Below are positions 1-7,104 of a stretch of 32,356 nt of DNA, one piece after another. Under the pieces are notes generated by a model. It had not been told where the DNA came from. It saw nothing but the letters and a program-made list of their open reading frames with translations, and ran no database searches. Position numbers and translations under genes: made by a program. Location: positions 1 to 32,356 of the forward strand of contig JAGBFG010000001.1 of NCBI GenBank assembly GCA_017936565.1, written 5' to 3'. This DNA is from Clostridia bacterium. GTDB lineage: Bacteria; Bacillota; Clostridia; Oscillospirales; CAG-272. Positions within the stretch are counted from its first letter, which is position 1, and the number at the start of each line of letters is the position of its first letter.

Positions 1-24
1 AGGGCACGCCAATCGGCGTGCCCT
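1..24 (-). terminator. Probable intrinsic terminator after tRNA-Gln
   Basis: A perfect 10-bp inverted repeat (agggcacgcc / ggcgtgccct, 4-nt loop) lies 6 bases past the CCA end of the minus-strand tRNA. The expected U-run would fall to the left of base 1, outside the window, so the terminator cannot be confirmed completely. Confidence 0.6.
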
Positions 25-30
25 TTGTGC

Positions 31-105
31 TGGCTGGGATGGCTGGGTTCGAACCAGCGGATGCAGGAGTCAAAGTCCTGTGCCTTACCACTTGGCGACA
101 TCCCA
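31..105 (-). tRNA. tRNA-Gln (anticodon TTG)
   Basis: Read on the minus strand, a 75-nt cloverleaf is complete. The acceptor stem pairs TGGGATG with CATCCCA, followed by discriminator G and an encoded CCA. The D-arm contains GCCAAGTGGTAAGGC. The anticodon stem is CAGGA/TCCTG with loop CTTTGAC, giving anticodon TTG, which reads CAA (Gln). The T-arm contains GGTTCGAACC. A consensus promoter lies about 40 nt upstream and a hairpin follows, so it looks like a single-gene transcription unit. Confidence 0.96.
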
Positions 106-120
106 ATATGAAAGAGAGGG

Positions 121-150
121 AATACTGCGTACTCCCGAACAAGCAGTATT
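121..150. repeat. Inverted repeat over the tRNA-Gln transcription start
   Basis: AATACTGC (121-128) is repeated as its exact reverse complement GCAGTATT (143-150) with a 14-nt gap. It overlaps the -10 box of the minus-strand tRNA promoter and the expected start point near 141. It could be a hairpin in the pre-tRNA leader or an operator; the sequence does not decide. Confidence 0.5.
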
Positions 151-176
151 GTAGCACAAATTTTCTCTTTTGTCAA
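148..176 (-). promoter_or_regulatory. Sigma-A promoter for tRNA-Gln
   Basis: On the minus strand TTGACA (176-171), a 17-nt spacer, then TACAAT (153-148), preceded by TGC as an extended -10. The -35 is a perfect consensus. The predicted start is about 36 nt upstream of the mature tRNA. Confidence 0.85.
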
Positions 177-242
177 CACCAAAATAGAAAAAAGAGGGAA
201 ATTTTTGAAAAGAAATTTTTTCGCGGCAGTCGGTAGAAAAAA

Positions 243-626
243 TTACTTTTCCCGTTTGCTTTCGCCGCTTTTTCTTTTGTTGATAAAAAAGGATAAAACT
301 CCCGAAAGAATTAAAAAAATGCCAAGGGCCACCCTCAAAACGCGCACAGGTAAATACTCGGACAAAAGATAGCCTATATAGGCTCCCGGAATGCCAAAAA
401 GGAGTATTTGCGCCAAAAAAGGATAGTCAAGCCTTTTTTGACGTATGTGAATGACAACCGCCGACAAAAGTGCCGTTACAAAAAAGAGCAGATTTCCGTT
501 TTTGGCAGCCTCGTGCGGCAAATGAAGAATATCGTGTAAAAAAATAATGTATAAGCCGCCGCTTCCAACCCCAAGCCCTGCAAGCACCGCAAGCGCGAAG
601 GAAACGACAATGTTGAATAACTGCAT
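243..626 (-). CDS. TauE/SafE (TSUP) family permease, half-size, second of a pair
   Basis: A 127-aa, very hydrophobic protein with about four membrane segments and a short basic tail (KRKSGESKREK). Near the N-terminus is the glycine-rich stretch LGVGSGGLY, typical of the first helix of a TSUP repeat. Full TSUP proteins have about 250 residues and consist of two such repeats, so this is one repeat unit. The gene follows another half-size TSUP gene by 38 nt on the same strand, so the two probably assemble as a heterodimer. A ribosome site (AAAAGGA) precedes the ATG. Members of the family export or import sulfite, sulfoacetate or other small anions; the substrate here cannot be told. Confidence 0.8.
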   Translation of the reverse strand: MQLFNIVVSFALAVLAGLGVGSGGLYIIFLHDILHLPHEAAKNGNLLFFVTALLSAVVIHIRQKRLDYPFLAQILLFGIPGAYIGYLLSEYLPVRVLRVALGIFLILSGVLSFFINKRKSGESKREK

Positions 627-664
627 ATATCACCCGTCCTTTTCAGGTTGTTTTCGGTAATCAA

Positions 665-1048
665 TCAAGCAAAGAAAAATTCCTTTATCAGCACAAAAAT
701 CCCTGACAGCACAAGCAAGACGCCAAAAATACCGTTTAAGACCCGCAGCTTTATTTTCCCAAGCCACAAGCCGCCAAGCGTACCCCCCGCCAATGCTGCC
801 AAAAGAAAAAAGGGTGTTAAGAGAGCCATCGTTTCCTCAATCCCCTTGCCGTCTAAAAGAAGCGAAAACAGAGAAAGCGCAAGAACCCCTGTTGCGGAAG
901 TGGCAAAGGCGCTTCTGTTGTTTTGCCTTCTCATTGCCACAAACCAAAGCGGAATGCCGCCTCCTGTGCCTAACATTCCATTCAAAAGACCTGCCCCAAG
1001 GGCGCAAAGTGGGAGCAGTATAGCGGGGCGTTTTTTGACTTTCTTCAT
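665..1048 (-). CDS. TauE/SafE (TSUP) family permease, half-size, first of a pair
   Basis: The frame is open from 1198, but the first 50 codons are hydrophilic and unlike a TSUP N-terminus, so I place the start at the ATG at 1048, giving about 127 aa. The protein begins MKKVKKRP and enters a membrane helix with LLNGMLGTGGGIP, the hallmark glycine motif of TSUP repeats. Further hydrophobic segments cover the rest. No strong ribosome site precedes this ATG, so the exact start is uncertain. It is followed after 38 nt by a second half-size TSUP gene. Paired half-length genes are known in this family; the transported anion is unknown. Confidence 0.78.
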   Translation of the reverse strand: MKKVKKRPAILLPLCALGAGLLNGMLGTGGGIPLWFVAMRRQNNRSAFATSATGVLALSLFSLLLDGKGIEETMALLTPFFLLAALAGGTLGGLWLGKIKLRVLNGIFGVLLVLSGIFVLIKEFFFA

Positions 1049-1359
1049 ATCTTTGGTGGGGCTTCCGCAAGGGAAAGAACCTTTCTTTTCATTTTGACCT
1101 TTGCCCGAAAAGTGAGAATGTACGGAATTTGTCAGTAAATTTGGAAAAAACTGAAAAGTTCTGTATTTTTTTCTTCTTTTCTCTTGTAATTTAGGCAAAA
1201 ATTTGTTACAATAATACTATAACTTTGACAGAATGGCAATCCGTTCCTTTTGGGAACAGAGCCTTTATATTGTTTGCGCTTTCAGTCAAACTATACGGAA
1301 GCGAAAGAGGTTTTCTGGGGTCTTGGAAATAAGAAGTAACGCAAGAAAGGAAACGCAAG
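1049..1359. other. Divergent intergenic region, TSUP pair / ftsK
   Basis: This 311-bp gap holds the ftsK promoter and a roughly 140-nt ftsK leader with a small perfect hairpin (GTTCC-ttttg-GGAAC, about 1243-1257). The left part, 1049-1180, is the leader of the minus-strand TSUP genes. I could not find a convincing -35/-10 pair for them. Confidence 0.6.
1184..1212 (+). promoter_or_regulatory. Probable sigma-A promoter for ftsK
   Basis: TTGTAA (1184-1189), a 17-nt spacer, then TACAAT (1207-1212). It predicts a start near 1219 and a leader of about 140 nt before the ftsK ATG. Confidence 0.7.
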
Positions 1360-4245
1360 ATGGAAGAGTATCAAAACAACACCGAATACTCGGAACAAGA
1401 AATAGACAAATCCAAGGAAGGCGATAAGGGTCAAGCGCGCCAAAGTGCGGAGAAAAAAGGCAAAAAGCCCGTCAGAGAAGATGATTTTTTTGTCCAAGCG
1501 ATGCCGATTATCCTGTTGGCGCTCGGCGCGTTTTTCGGTATTTGCGTGTATACGGCAACGCCCGTGGGCGTTGTGGGAGAGTTTTTCCACTATGTCCTTT
1601 TTGGCGTTTTCGGAAACTCCGCCTTCGCTCTGCCTGTGCTTTTGATTTACGGCGCTATTTTCTTTAAGAGGGATTATCTCGCGCACACCGTTTTGCGCAA
1701 AATGCTTTTCTCCTTTTTGGGCTTGCTTTTGGTGTCCGTGATGTTTTATACCTTTGGCGTGCCGGATGCGGACAAGACTGCCTTTGCTTCCTTCTTCAAA
1801 ATGGGAGTGGAAAAAATCGGCGGCGGTGTCTTTGGAAACTACGTCGGCTTTGCCTTGAATTATACCGTTTCAACCACGGGAACGATTATTTTGAGCGCCC
1901 TGTTTTTGATTTTGTTCTCTATGGTCTTTTTCGGGTTCAGCCCCACAAAGTTTTTCCTTTCTTTGAAAAACAAGGTCGTTGCCTTTGCCAAAGGGCGCAA
2001 GGAAAAGCGCCGTCAGTATAAAGAGGAAAAAGAGCGGCTTCAAATCGAAAAGCAAAACGAAGCGCAAAAGCGTGCTGTTGGCGCCTTTTACGGCGAAGGA
2101 CTGCCAGATAGAGCAGAGAGCGAAAACGCCCTTGTGGCGCAATCGGAAAGGGAAGCGCTGGCGTCCGTTGAGAAAAGCCAAAGCCCCTTTTACTTTCCTT
2201 CTCACGAGGGCGCGGGAAGAAGAACGTTTTACGATGTCGAAGCGGATAAAAGCGTCTTTGAGGAAGACGCTTCTGCCAATGCGCAAGAAACCGTTTTGCC
2301 CTATGGCGTACCCCCCTCGGCAAAAAGACCCGTTCCCGTGCAAAGAGATTCTCTTTTCACGATGGACGATGATTTTGGGCAGGTGAGCAAGCAGGAGCCG
2401 CCGCGTGAAACGCCCCCCGTTTCCAATGCACAAGACGATGCGTATCACTTCTCCTTTGCCGATGAATCGGAGTTTCCGCGCGTGGAAATCGTGTCGGAGT
2501 CCGATATTCCCGATGTCGATGAGGAAGGCACCTTGGAAATTGACGATGTTTCAGATCCCTTCCAAAGTGAAATTCCCGAAGAAGACGAGAGGAAAGAGGA
2601 TGTCGATGACGAGGATGATCTTTCGTCCTTCGATATAGAGGACAAGCCCCCCGCCCCCTCTGCTGTCAAACAGAAGGCTACCGTTATCAACGAGGCATAC
2701 GAAATTGAAAACTGCGGCATTGAAACGTTTGACGACGTTACCGATTCCTCTAAGGGCGAGGCGTATTCCTTCCCGCCCCTTTCCTTGCTGAACAACGCGG
2801 ACGACGTTGCCGAAAGGGATAGTGACGAATATATTGAGAGTCGGAAAAACATTCTGCTTGCCACCTTGAAGAGCTTTAACGTGTCCGCCGAAATTCCCAA
2901 TACCTCGCGCGGTCCTCGCTTGACGAGATACGAGCTTGTTCCGGACGTGGGCGTGCGTATCAAGTCCATTGAAAATCTGGTCAATGAAATTGCGATGAAT
3001 TTAGAGGCAACCTCTGTCCGTATCGAAGCCCCCATTCCGGGCAAGGCGGCAGTGGGTATAGAGGTGCCGAACGCTAAATACAGCGTTGTGCGGTTAAGAG
3101 GGCTCTTGGATACGGAAGAATTCCGCTCCGCTCCCGGTAAAACAACCGTCTGTCTTGGCGTGGACGTGGTTGGAAAGCCCGTCTTTGCCGACTTGGATAA
3201 AATGCCTCACCTGCTTGTAGCGGGCGCTACGGGTATGGGTAAATCCGTTTGTATCAACTCCATCCTGGTCAGCCTTTTGTATAAAGCAAGACCAAGCGAG
3301 GTCAAGCTGATTTTGATTGACCCGAAAAAAGTAGAGTTCAAGCCCTATTCCAACATTCCGCACTTGCTCGTGCCTATTGTGACAGACTCGCAAAAGGCGG
3401 CAGGAGCGCTGTCTTGGGCGGTGAACGAGATGGAGCGCCGCTACGATATCATTGAGGCGGCGGGGGTTAAAAACCTCAAATCCTATAACAAATATCTGGA
3501 AACGCATCCCGGTGAGCGTTTGCCGCATATCGTGGTTGTCATTGATGAGCTGCACGACTTAATGATGCAGGCGCCCGATGCGGTAGAGGACAGTATTTGC
3601 CGTATCGCCCAAAAGGCAAGAGCGGCGGGTATTCTTTTGATTATTGGTACACAGCGCCCCTCTGTCAACGTTATTACGGGCGTCATTAAAGCCAATATTC
3701 CGTCCCGTATTGCGTTTCACGTGGCGTCGCAGGTCGACTCGCGTACCATTTTGGATTCCGTTGGCGCGGAAAAGCTGCTCAACGACGGTGATATGCTGTT
3801 CCTGTGCCCCGGTATGAGAATGCTGACGCCCAAGCGCGTGCAAGGCGCGTTCTTGGACGATGACGAGGTAGAGCGTGTGGCGGATTACCTGCGCAACCAT
3901 TCTGCCAATACGGAATACGATGAAACCATTATAGCGGATATGGAGCGCGAAAGCGAAAAATGCTGTAAGGATAAACGCGGCGCTGTGGATATCGGTATGG
4001 CAGAGGGCGGTGCGGATAACGAGGACGACCTGTTTTATCGCGCCGTTGAGGTTGCCTTGGAAAACGGAAAAATATCCACCTCGCTTTTGCAACGCAAGCT
4101 CTCTCTTGGCTTTGGTAAAGCGGCAAGAATGATTGACCGTATGCAGGAAATGGGTATTGTCAGCGCGCCAAACGGGCAGAAGCCGCGTGACGTCTTAATC
4201 ACCTACGACGATTATCGCAGAATGCGCTTGCGCGAGGATGAATAA
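1360..4245 (+). CDS. ftsK: DNA translocase FtsK/SpoIIIE
   Basis: A 961-aa hexameric ATP-driven DNA pump that moves chromosome DNA through the septum at division or sporulation. Residues 1-45 are charged; about 48-210 hold four membrane segments; about 210-470 form an acidic, low-complexity linker. The motor follows, with Walker A AGATGMGKS (about 621-629) and Walker B VVVIDEL (about 725-731). The residue after DEL is His (DELHDLMM), where the family usually has Ala (DELADLMM). The C-terminal gamma winged helix (about 888-957) contains NGKISTSLLQRKL and GFGKAARMIDRM; this domain reads the orienting DNA motifs. The ATG is preceded by AAAGG with 9-nt spacing. A near-copy of this gamma domain is fused to the next gene downstream. 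Confidence 0.97.
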   Translation: MEEYQNNTEYSEQEIDKSKEGDKGQARQSAEKKGKKPVREDDFFVQAMPIILLALGAFFGICVYTATPVGVVGEFFHYVLFGVFGNSAFALPVLLIYGAIFFKRDYLAHTVLRKMLFSFLGLLLVSVMFYTFGVPDADKTAFASFFKMGVEKIGGGVFGNYVGFALNYTVSTTGTIILSALFLILFSMVFFGFSPTKFFLSLKNKVVAFAKGRKEKRRQYKEEKERLQIEKQNEAQKRAVGAFYGEGLPDRAESENALVAQSEREALASVEKSQSPFYFPSHEGAGRRTFYDVEADKSVFEEDASANAQETVLPYGVPPSAKRPVPVQRDSLFTMDDDFGQVSKQEPPRETPPVSNAQDDAYHFSFADESEFPRVEIVSESDIPDVDEEGTLEIDDVSDPFQSEIPEEDERKEDVDDEDDLSSFDIEDKPPAPSAVKQKATVINEAYEIENCGIETFDDVTDSSKGEAYSFPPLSLLNNADDVAERDSDEYIESRKNILLATLKSFNVSAEIPNTSRGPRLTRYELVPDVGVRIKSIENLVNEIAMNLEATSVRIEAPIPGKAAVGIEVPNAKYSVVRLRGLLDTEEFRSAPGKTTVCLGVDVVGKPVFADLDKMPHLLVAGATGMGKSVCINSILVSLLYKARPSEVKLILIDPKKVEFKPYSNIPHLLVPIVTDSQKAAGALSWAVNEMERRYDIIEAAGVKNLKSYNKYLETHPGERLPHIVVVIDELHDLMMQAPDAVEDSICRIAQKARAAGILLIIGTQRPSVNVITGVIKANIPSRIAFHVASQVDSRTILDSVGAEKLLNDGDMLFLCPGMRMLTPKRVQGAFLDDDEVERVADYLRNHSANTEYDETIIADMERESEKCCKDKRGAVDIGMAEGGADNEDDLFYRAVEVALENGKISTSLLQRKLSLGFGKAARMIDRMQEMGIVSAPNGQKPRDVLITYDDYRRMRLREDE

Positions 4246-4247
4246 GT

Positions 4248-4579
4248 AAGAAAAACGCTTCGCATTTATCTTTGCACGTTTTCTCCTTGGCGGTCAAGGA
4301 CAAAGACCGCCATTCCGCCTTTGGCGGAAGCGAAGCAAACGTGCGCTGCAAGAAAAACGCTTCGCATTTATCTTTGCACGTTTTCTCCTTGGCGGTCAAG
4401 GACAAAGACCGCCATTCCGCCCTTGGCGGAAGCGAAGCAAACGTGCGCTGCAAGAAAAACGCTTCGCATTTATCTTTGCACGTTTTCTCCTTGGCGCTCC
4501 AAAAGTAAGACCGCCATTCCGCCCTTGGCGGAAGCGAAGCAAACGTGCGCTGCAAGAAAAACGCTTCGCATTTATCTTG
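4248..4579. repeat. Tandem array, 102-bp unit, three full copies plus a partial
   Basis: Units start at 4248, 4350 and 4452 with an exact 102-bp period; a truncated fourth starts at 4554 and ends at about 4579. Units 1 and 2 contain two hairpins: GGCGGTC/GACCGCC with a 9-nt loop, and CCGCC-NTT-GGCGG. Each unit also carries the inverted pairs GCTTCGC/GCGAAGC and GCACGTTT/AAACGTGC. Unit 3 has changed bases that destroy the left arm of the first hairpin (GGCGCTC instead of GGCGGTC), while its length is kept. The period is a multiple of three, so frames stay open on both strands; I see no ribosome site or family resemblance and do not call a protein. The array fills most of the 393-bp gap between ftsK and the DJ-1 fusion gene. 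Confidence 0.92.
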
Positions 4580-4638
4580 TTTGAAATTCATTTTTATGAA
4601 GGAACACCTCGGACCTTGAGGTATAGGGTATAAGAAAT

Positions 4639-5436
4639 ATGACGGTTTATATATTGTTGGCAGAGGGCTTTGAAGAGATTGAAGCCTTAACGCCGCTTGA
4701 TATGCTGCGCCGCGCGGGATGCGAGGCGGCTTTGGTTTCCATCACGGAAAAAAGGGAAGTGAAGGGGGCGCACGGTATTTCCGTGTTGGCAGACCTTGCC
4801 TGTTATGAGGCAAAGGACACGCCTCAAATGGTTGTCCTGCCCGGCGGAATGCCAGGCGCTTCTCATTTGGATGCCTCGCCCTTTGTTTCTTCCTTGGTGC
4901 TTAATACCTTACAAAACGGCGGCAGAGCCGCCGCCATTTGCGCCGCGCCTATGGTGCTCGGGCATCTGGGGCTTTTGGAAGGAAAAAGAGCGGTCTGTTA
5001 CCCCGGCTTTGAAAAGGAATTAAAGGGCGCGACTGTAGAGAAGCTCCCCGTTGTGACCGATGGAAATATTACCACCTCGCAAAGCATGGGAACAGCCTTG
5101 CTTTTCTCCTTTGAGCTTGTCCGCTTGATGACGAACAGGGAAACAGCCGAAAAATTGCTCGGTGACGTTGATAAGCTATCCCTTTATTCTAACGCTTTTT
5201 CCCAAATCTGTGTGTCAGGAAACGATGAGGAGCTGTTTTCTCGCGCCGTTGAAATTGCTTTTGAAAACGGAAAAATATCCACCTCGCTTTTGCAAAGAAA
5301 GCTGTCTGTCGGCTTTGGTAAAGCGGCAAAAATGATTGACCGTATGCAGGAAATGGGCATTGTCAGCGCGCCTGACGGGCAAAAGCCGCGTGATGTCTTA
5401 ATCACGTATGAGGATTATCGTAAAATGCGCTCTTAA
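4639..5436 (+). CDS. DJ-1/PfpI family protein fused to a C-terminal FtsK gamma domain
   Basis: A 265-aa protein in two parts. Residues 1-180 are a full DJ-1/ThiJ/PfpI domain: ILLAEGFEEIEALTPLDMLRRAG at the start, with Glu15 matching the conserved acid of human DJ-1; LPGGMPGA at 68-74; and the nucleophile Cys101 in AAICAAP. DJ-1 proteins act on glyoxals or damaged proteins and usually end near 185 aa. After a short linker, residues 196-264 are an FtsK gamma winged helix. By hand alignment 59 of 70 residues match the C-terminus of the upstream ftsK, and the DNA is also closely similar. The frame is uninterrupted, so this is a real fusion and not a frameshift. The ribosome site is weak (GAGG about 15 nt before the ATG). 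The natural inference is a DJ-1 protein that binds the same DNA motifs as FtsK; this is untested. Confidence 0.9.
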   Translation: MTVYILLAEGFEEIEALTPLDMLRRAGCEAALVSITEKREVKGAHGISVLADLACYEAKDTPQMVVLPGGMPGASHLDASPFVSSLVLNTLQNGGRAAAICAAPMVLGHLGLLEGKRAVCYPGFEKELKGATVEKLPVVTDGNITTSQSMGTALLFSFELVRLMTNRETAEKLLGDVDKLSLYSNAFSQICVSGNDEELFSRAVEIAFENGKISTSLLQRKLSVGFGKAAKMIDRMQEMGIVSAPDGQKPRDVLITYEDYRKMRS

Positions 5437-5490
5437 TAAAAAAGCAATCCTTTGAATTTTGTGCCGCGCTTGCGGCAGAATGGAGAATGT

Positions 5491-6378
5491 ATGGAAAAGC
5501 GAACGCTTTTTTCCCTTTCCTTTTGGCGCGACAGAACGCATCTTCTGTTGTTGCTGTATGGGATTTCCTCGCTTTTGTTCTTTTTCCTCGCATCCTTTTT
5601 TTTGAGAGGAAGGGAAGCGAGCGATATCCCGCTTTCTCTTGGGCTTGCACAGGCACTGGCGCTCTTTTTGCCCTTGCTCTTTGCGTTGCATATGCAAGAG
5701 GGGGAAACCTTTTTTCAAACAAGGGATAGGCTTTCCTTTTCCTTTGTTCTTCGCGCCATTTCCGTCTTGCTCTCGGCTTGTGCCTTCTTTTTGGGATATA
5801 AGGCGCTTTTATCCCTGCTTGAAATCCCCTTTGCTTACACGGTTTTGCGTGTGCCCGCGCCCGAAATATCTCCTTTGTCTGTTGTGTCCTTTGTTGTCCT
5901 TCCCGCCTTCTTGGAGGAGTTCTTTTGTCGGGGGCTTGTCTATTCACATCTGCGGGAGTACGGTATCGTCTCTTGTATGACCGTTACCACCCTTCTTTCC
6001 GCCTTCTTGTATTTGCCATCCCCTTGGCTTTTGCCGCTTTTGCTTGTCTTTGGGATACTTATGGGGCTTCTTCGCTTGATATCCCGCTCCTTTTTCCCCA
6101 CCTTTTTGGTGATGGCGGCTGTTAAGCTCTTTTGCTTTCTGGATGCGAGAGGGTTGTTTGCGCTTTGGCATTTAGAGGGGCAAAATATGCTGCTCTTCTG
6201 CCTTGGGGCGTTTTTCCTCTTTCTTCTTTTTATCGCCCTTGCCCTTTCTTCCTTTGGTCGTCTTGTAAAGCAGAATCGGACAGAAACAGCGCAAAGTCCC
6301 AAGAAGCTATGGTCGTCTCTTATGCTTTGGGGAGTTTTTTTGCTTTGTGGATTGCTATGCGTCTTAATGGGCGTATAA
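5491..6378 (+). CDS. CPBP family membrane protein (Abi/Rce1-like), probably degenerate
   Basis: A 295-aa polytopic membrane protein with about eight hydrophobic segments. It carries the first signature of CPBP intramembrane endopeptidases, EEFFCR (Glu142, Glu143, Arg147, pattern EExxxR). The second signature, FxxxH, appears as FLYLP, with proline in place of the catalytic histidine. No HxxxN/D is visible in the next helix, which reads MAAVKLF. Known CPBP enzymes cleave prenylated proteins or serve in bacteriocin immunity; here catalysis is doubtful. The frame opens with a TTG at 5452, but GGAG lies 6 nt before the ATG at 5491, which I chose. It sits 54 nt after the DJ-1 fusion gene and probably shares its transcript. 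Confidence 0.75.
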   Translation: MEKRTLFSLSFWRDRTHLLLLLYGISSLLFFFLASFFLRGREASDIPLSLGLAQALALFLPLLFALHMQEGETFFQTRDRLSFSFVLRAISVLLSACAFFLGYKALLSLLEIPFAYTVLRVPAPEISPLSVVSFVVLPAFLEEFFCRGLVYSHLREYGIVSCMTVTTLLSAFLYLPSPWLLPLLLVFGILMGLLRLISRSFFPTFLVMAAVKLFCFLDARGLFALWHLEGQNMLLFCLGAFFLFLLFIALALSSFGRLVKQNRTETAQSPKKLWSSLMLWGVFLLCGLLCVLMGV

Positions 6379-6417
6379 TATGTATTGATTGCCTGTTGGC
6401 AGAATGGAGTAAATGCT

Positions 6418-7104
6418 ATGATTTTAGAACAGAAGCAAGCGCATATCGCTTACCATTGCCCCTATTGCGGAAACGCGGTGCTCGGCTTTGTAGGGGCGTT
6501 TGCCCTTTCGGGCGATATGCTCAAAATAAAATGCACCTGCGGACACAGTGAATTAAGCGTCACCTGTACCAAGGATAACAAGGTACGCTTGACAGTGCCA
6601 TGCCTTTTTTGCGAAAACCCTCATCATTTTGTGGTGTCGCAAACGGTCTTCTTTGGAAGAGACGTTTTTCTTCTCAACTGTCCCTATGCAGGAATGGACG
6701 TGTGCTTTATCGGTAAGCCCGAGCATCTGCAAAAGGAATTGGACAGAAGCGCCAAGGAGCTGAATGCCTTATATGAGGAAATGGGTGCGGTTTTGCCCAT
6801 CGCCGAGGAAAGCGAAAGAGAGGAAATCACTCCCCCCCAGCTTTCCGAAGAGGAGCTTTTACCCGATGAAGAGGTTTATGACATCGTGCGCTTTTTGGTA
6901 CGGGAATTGCAGGCGGATGCCGCCATTGATTGCCCCTGTCATAGCGGTGACTACGATTTTGAAATGATAGCGGGGGGCGTGCGTGTCTACTGTCGGGAAT
7001 GCGGTGCGGATTATCTGTTTCCCGCCAATACCGTTTCAGCCGCTCAGGAATTTCTCGGGTGCGACGAGGTAAAGCTGACCGCCGACCCTAAAACGCTTCC
7101 GTAA
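6418..7104 (+). CDS. Cysteine-rich zinc-ribbon-like protein of unknown function
   Basis: A soluble 228-aa protein with four clusters of possible metal ligands: CPYC (14-17), CTCGH (39-43), CLFC (62-65) and, near the end, CPC (172-174) with CREC (192-195). Between them is an acidic, probably helical stretch (about 100-165). The pattern suggests two or three zinc ribbons separated by a helical arm. I do not recognise a named family. The start is set by GGAG 8 nt before the ATG at 6418. The stop codon ends at 7104 and the stop of the convergent amidase begins at 7105, so there is no gap between the two genes. It lies 39 nt after the CPBP gene, probably in the same transcript. Confidence 0.75.
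   Translation: MILEQKQAHIAYHCPYCGNAVLGFVGAFALSGDMLKIKCTCGHSELSVTCTKDNKVRLTVPCLFCENPHHFVVSQTVFFGRDVFLLNCPYAGMDVCFIGKPEHLQKELDRSAKELNALYEEMGAVLPIAEESEREEITPPQLSEEELLPDEEVYDIVRFLVRELQADAAIDCPCHSGDYDFEMIAGGVRVYCRECGADYLFPANTVSAAQEFLGCDEVKLTADPKTLP

Noticed and set aside
4248-4579. CRISPR array
   Set aside because: Whole 102-bp units are repeated with no variable spacers, and no cas gene is near.
4199-4591. Open frames of 78-130 codons on both strands of the 102-bp repeat array
   Set aside because: The period is a multiple of three, so any stop-free frame stays open. No good ribosome site and no family resemblance.
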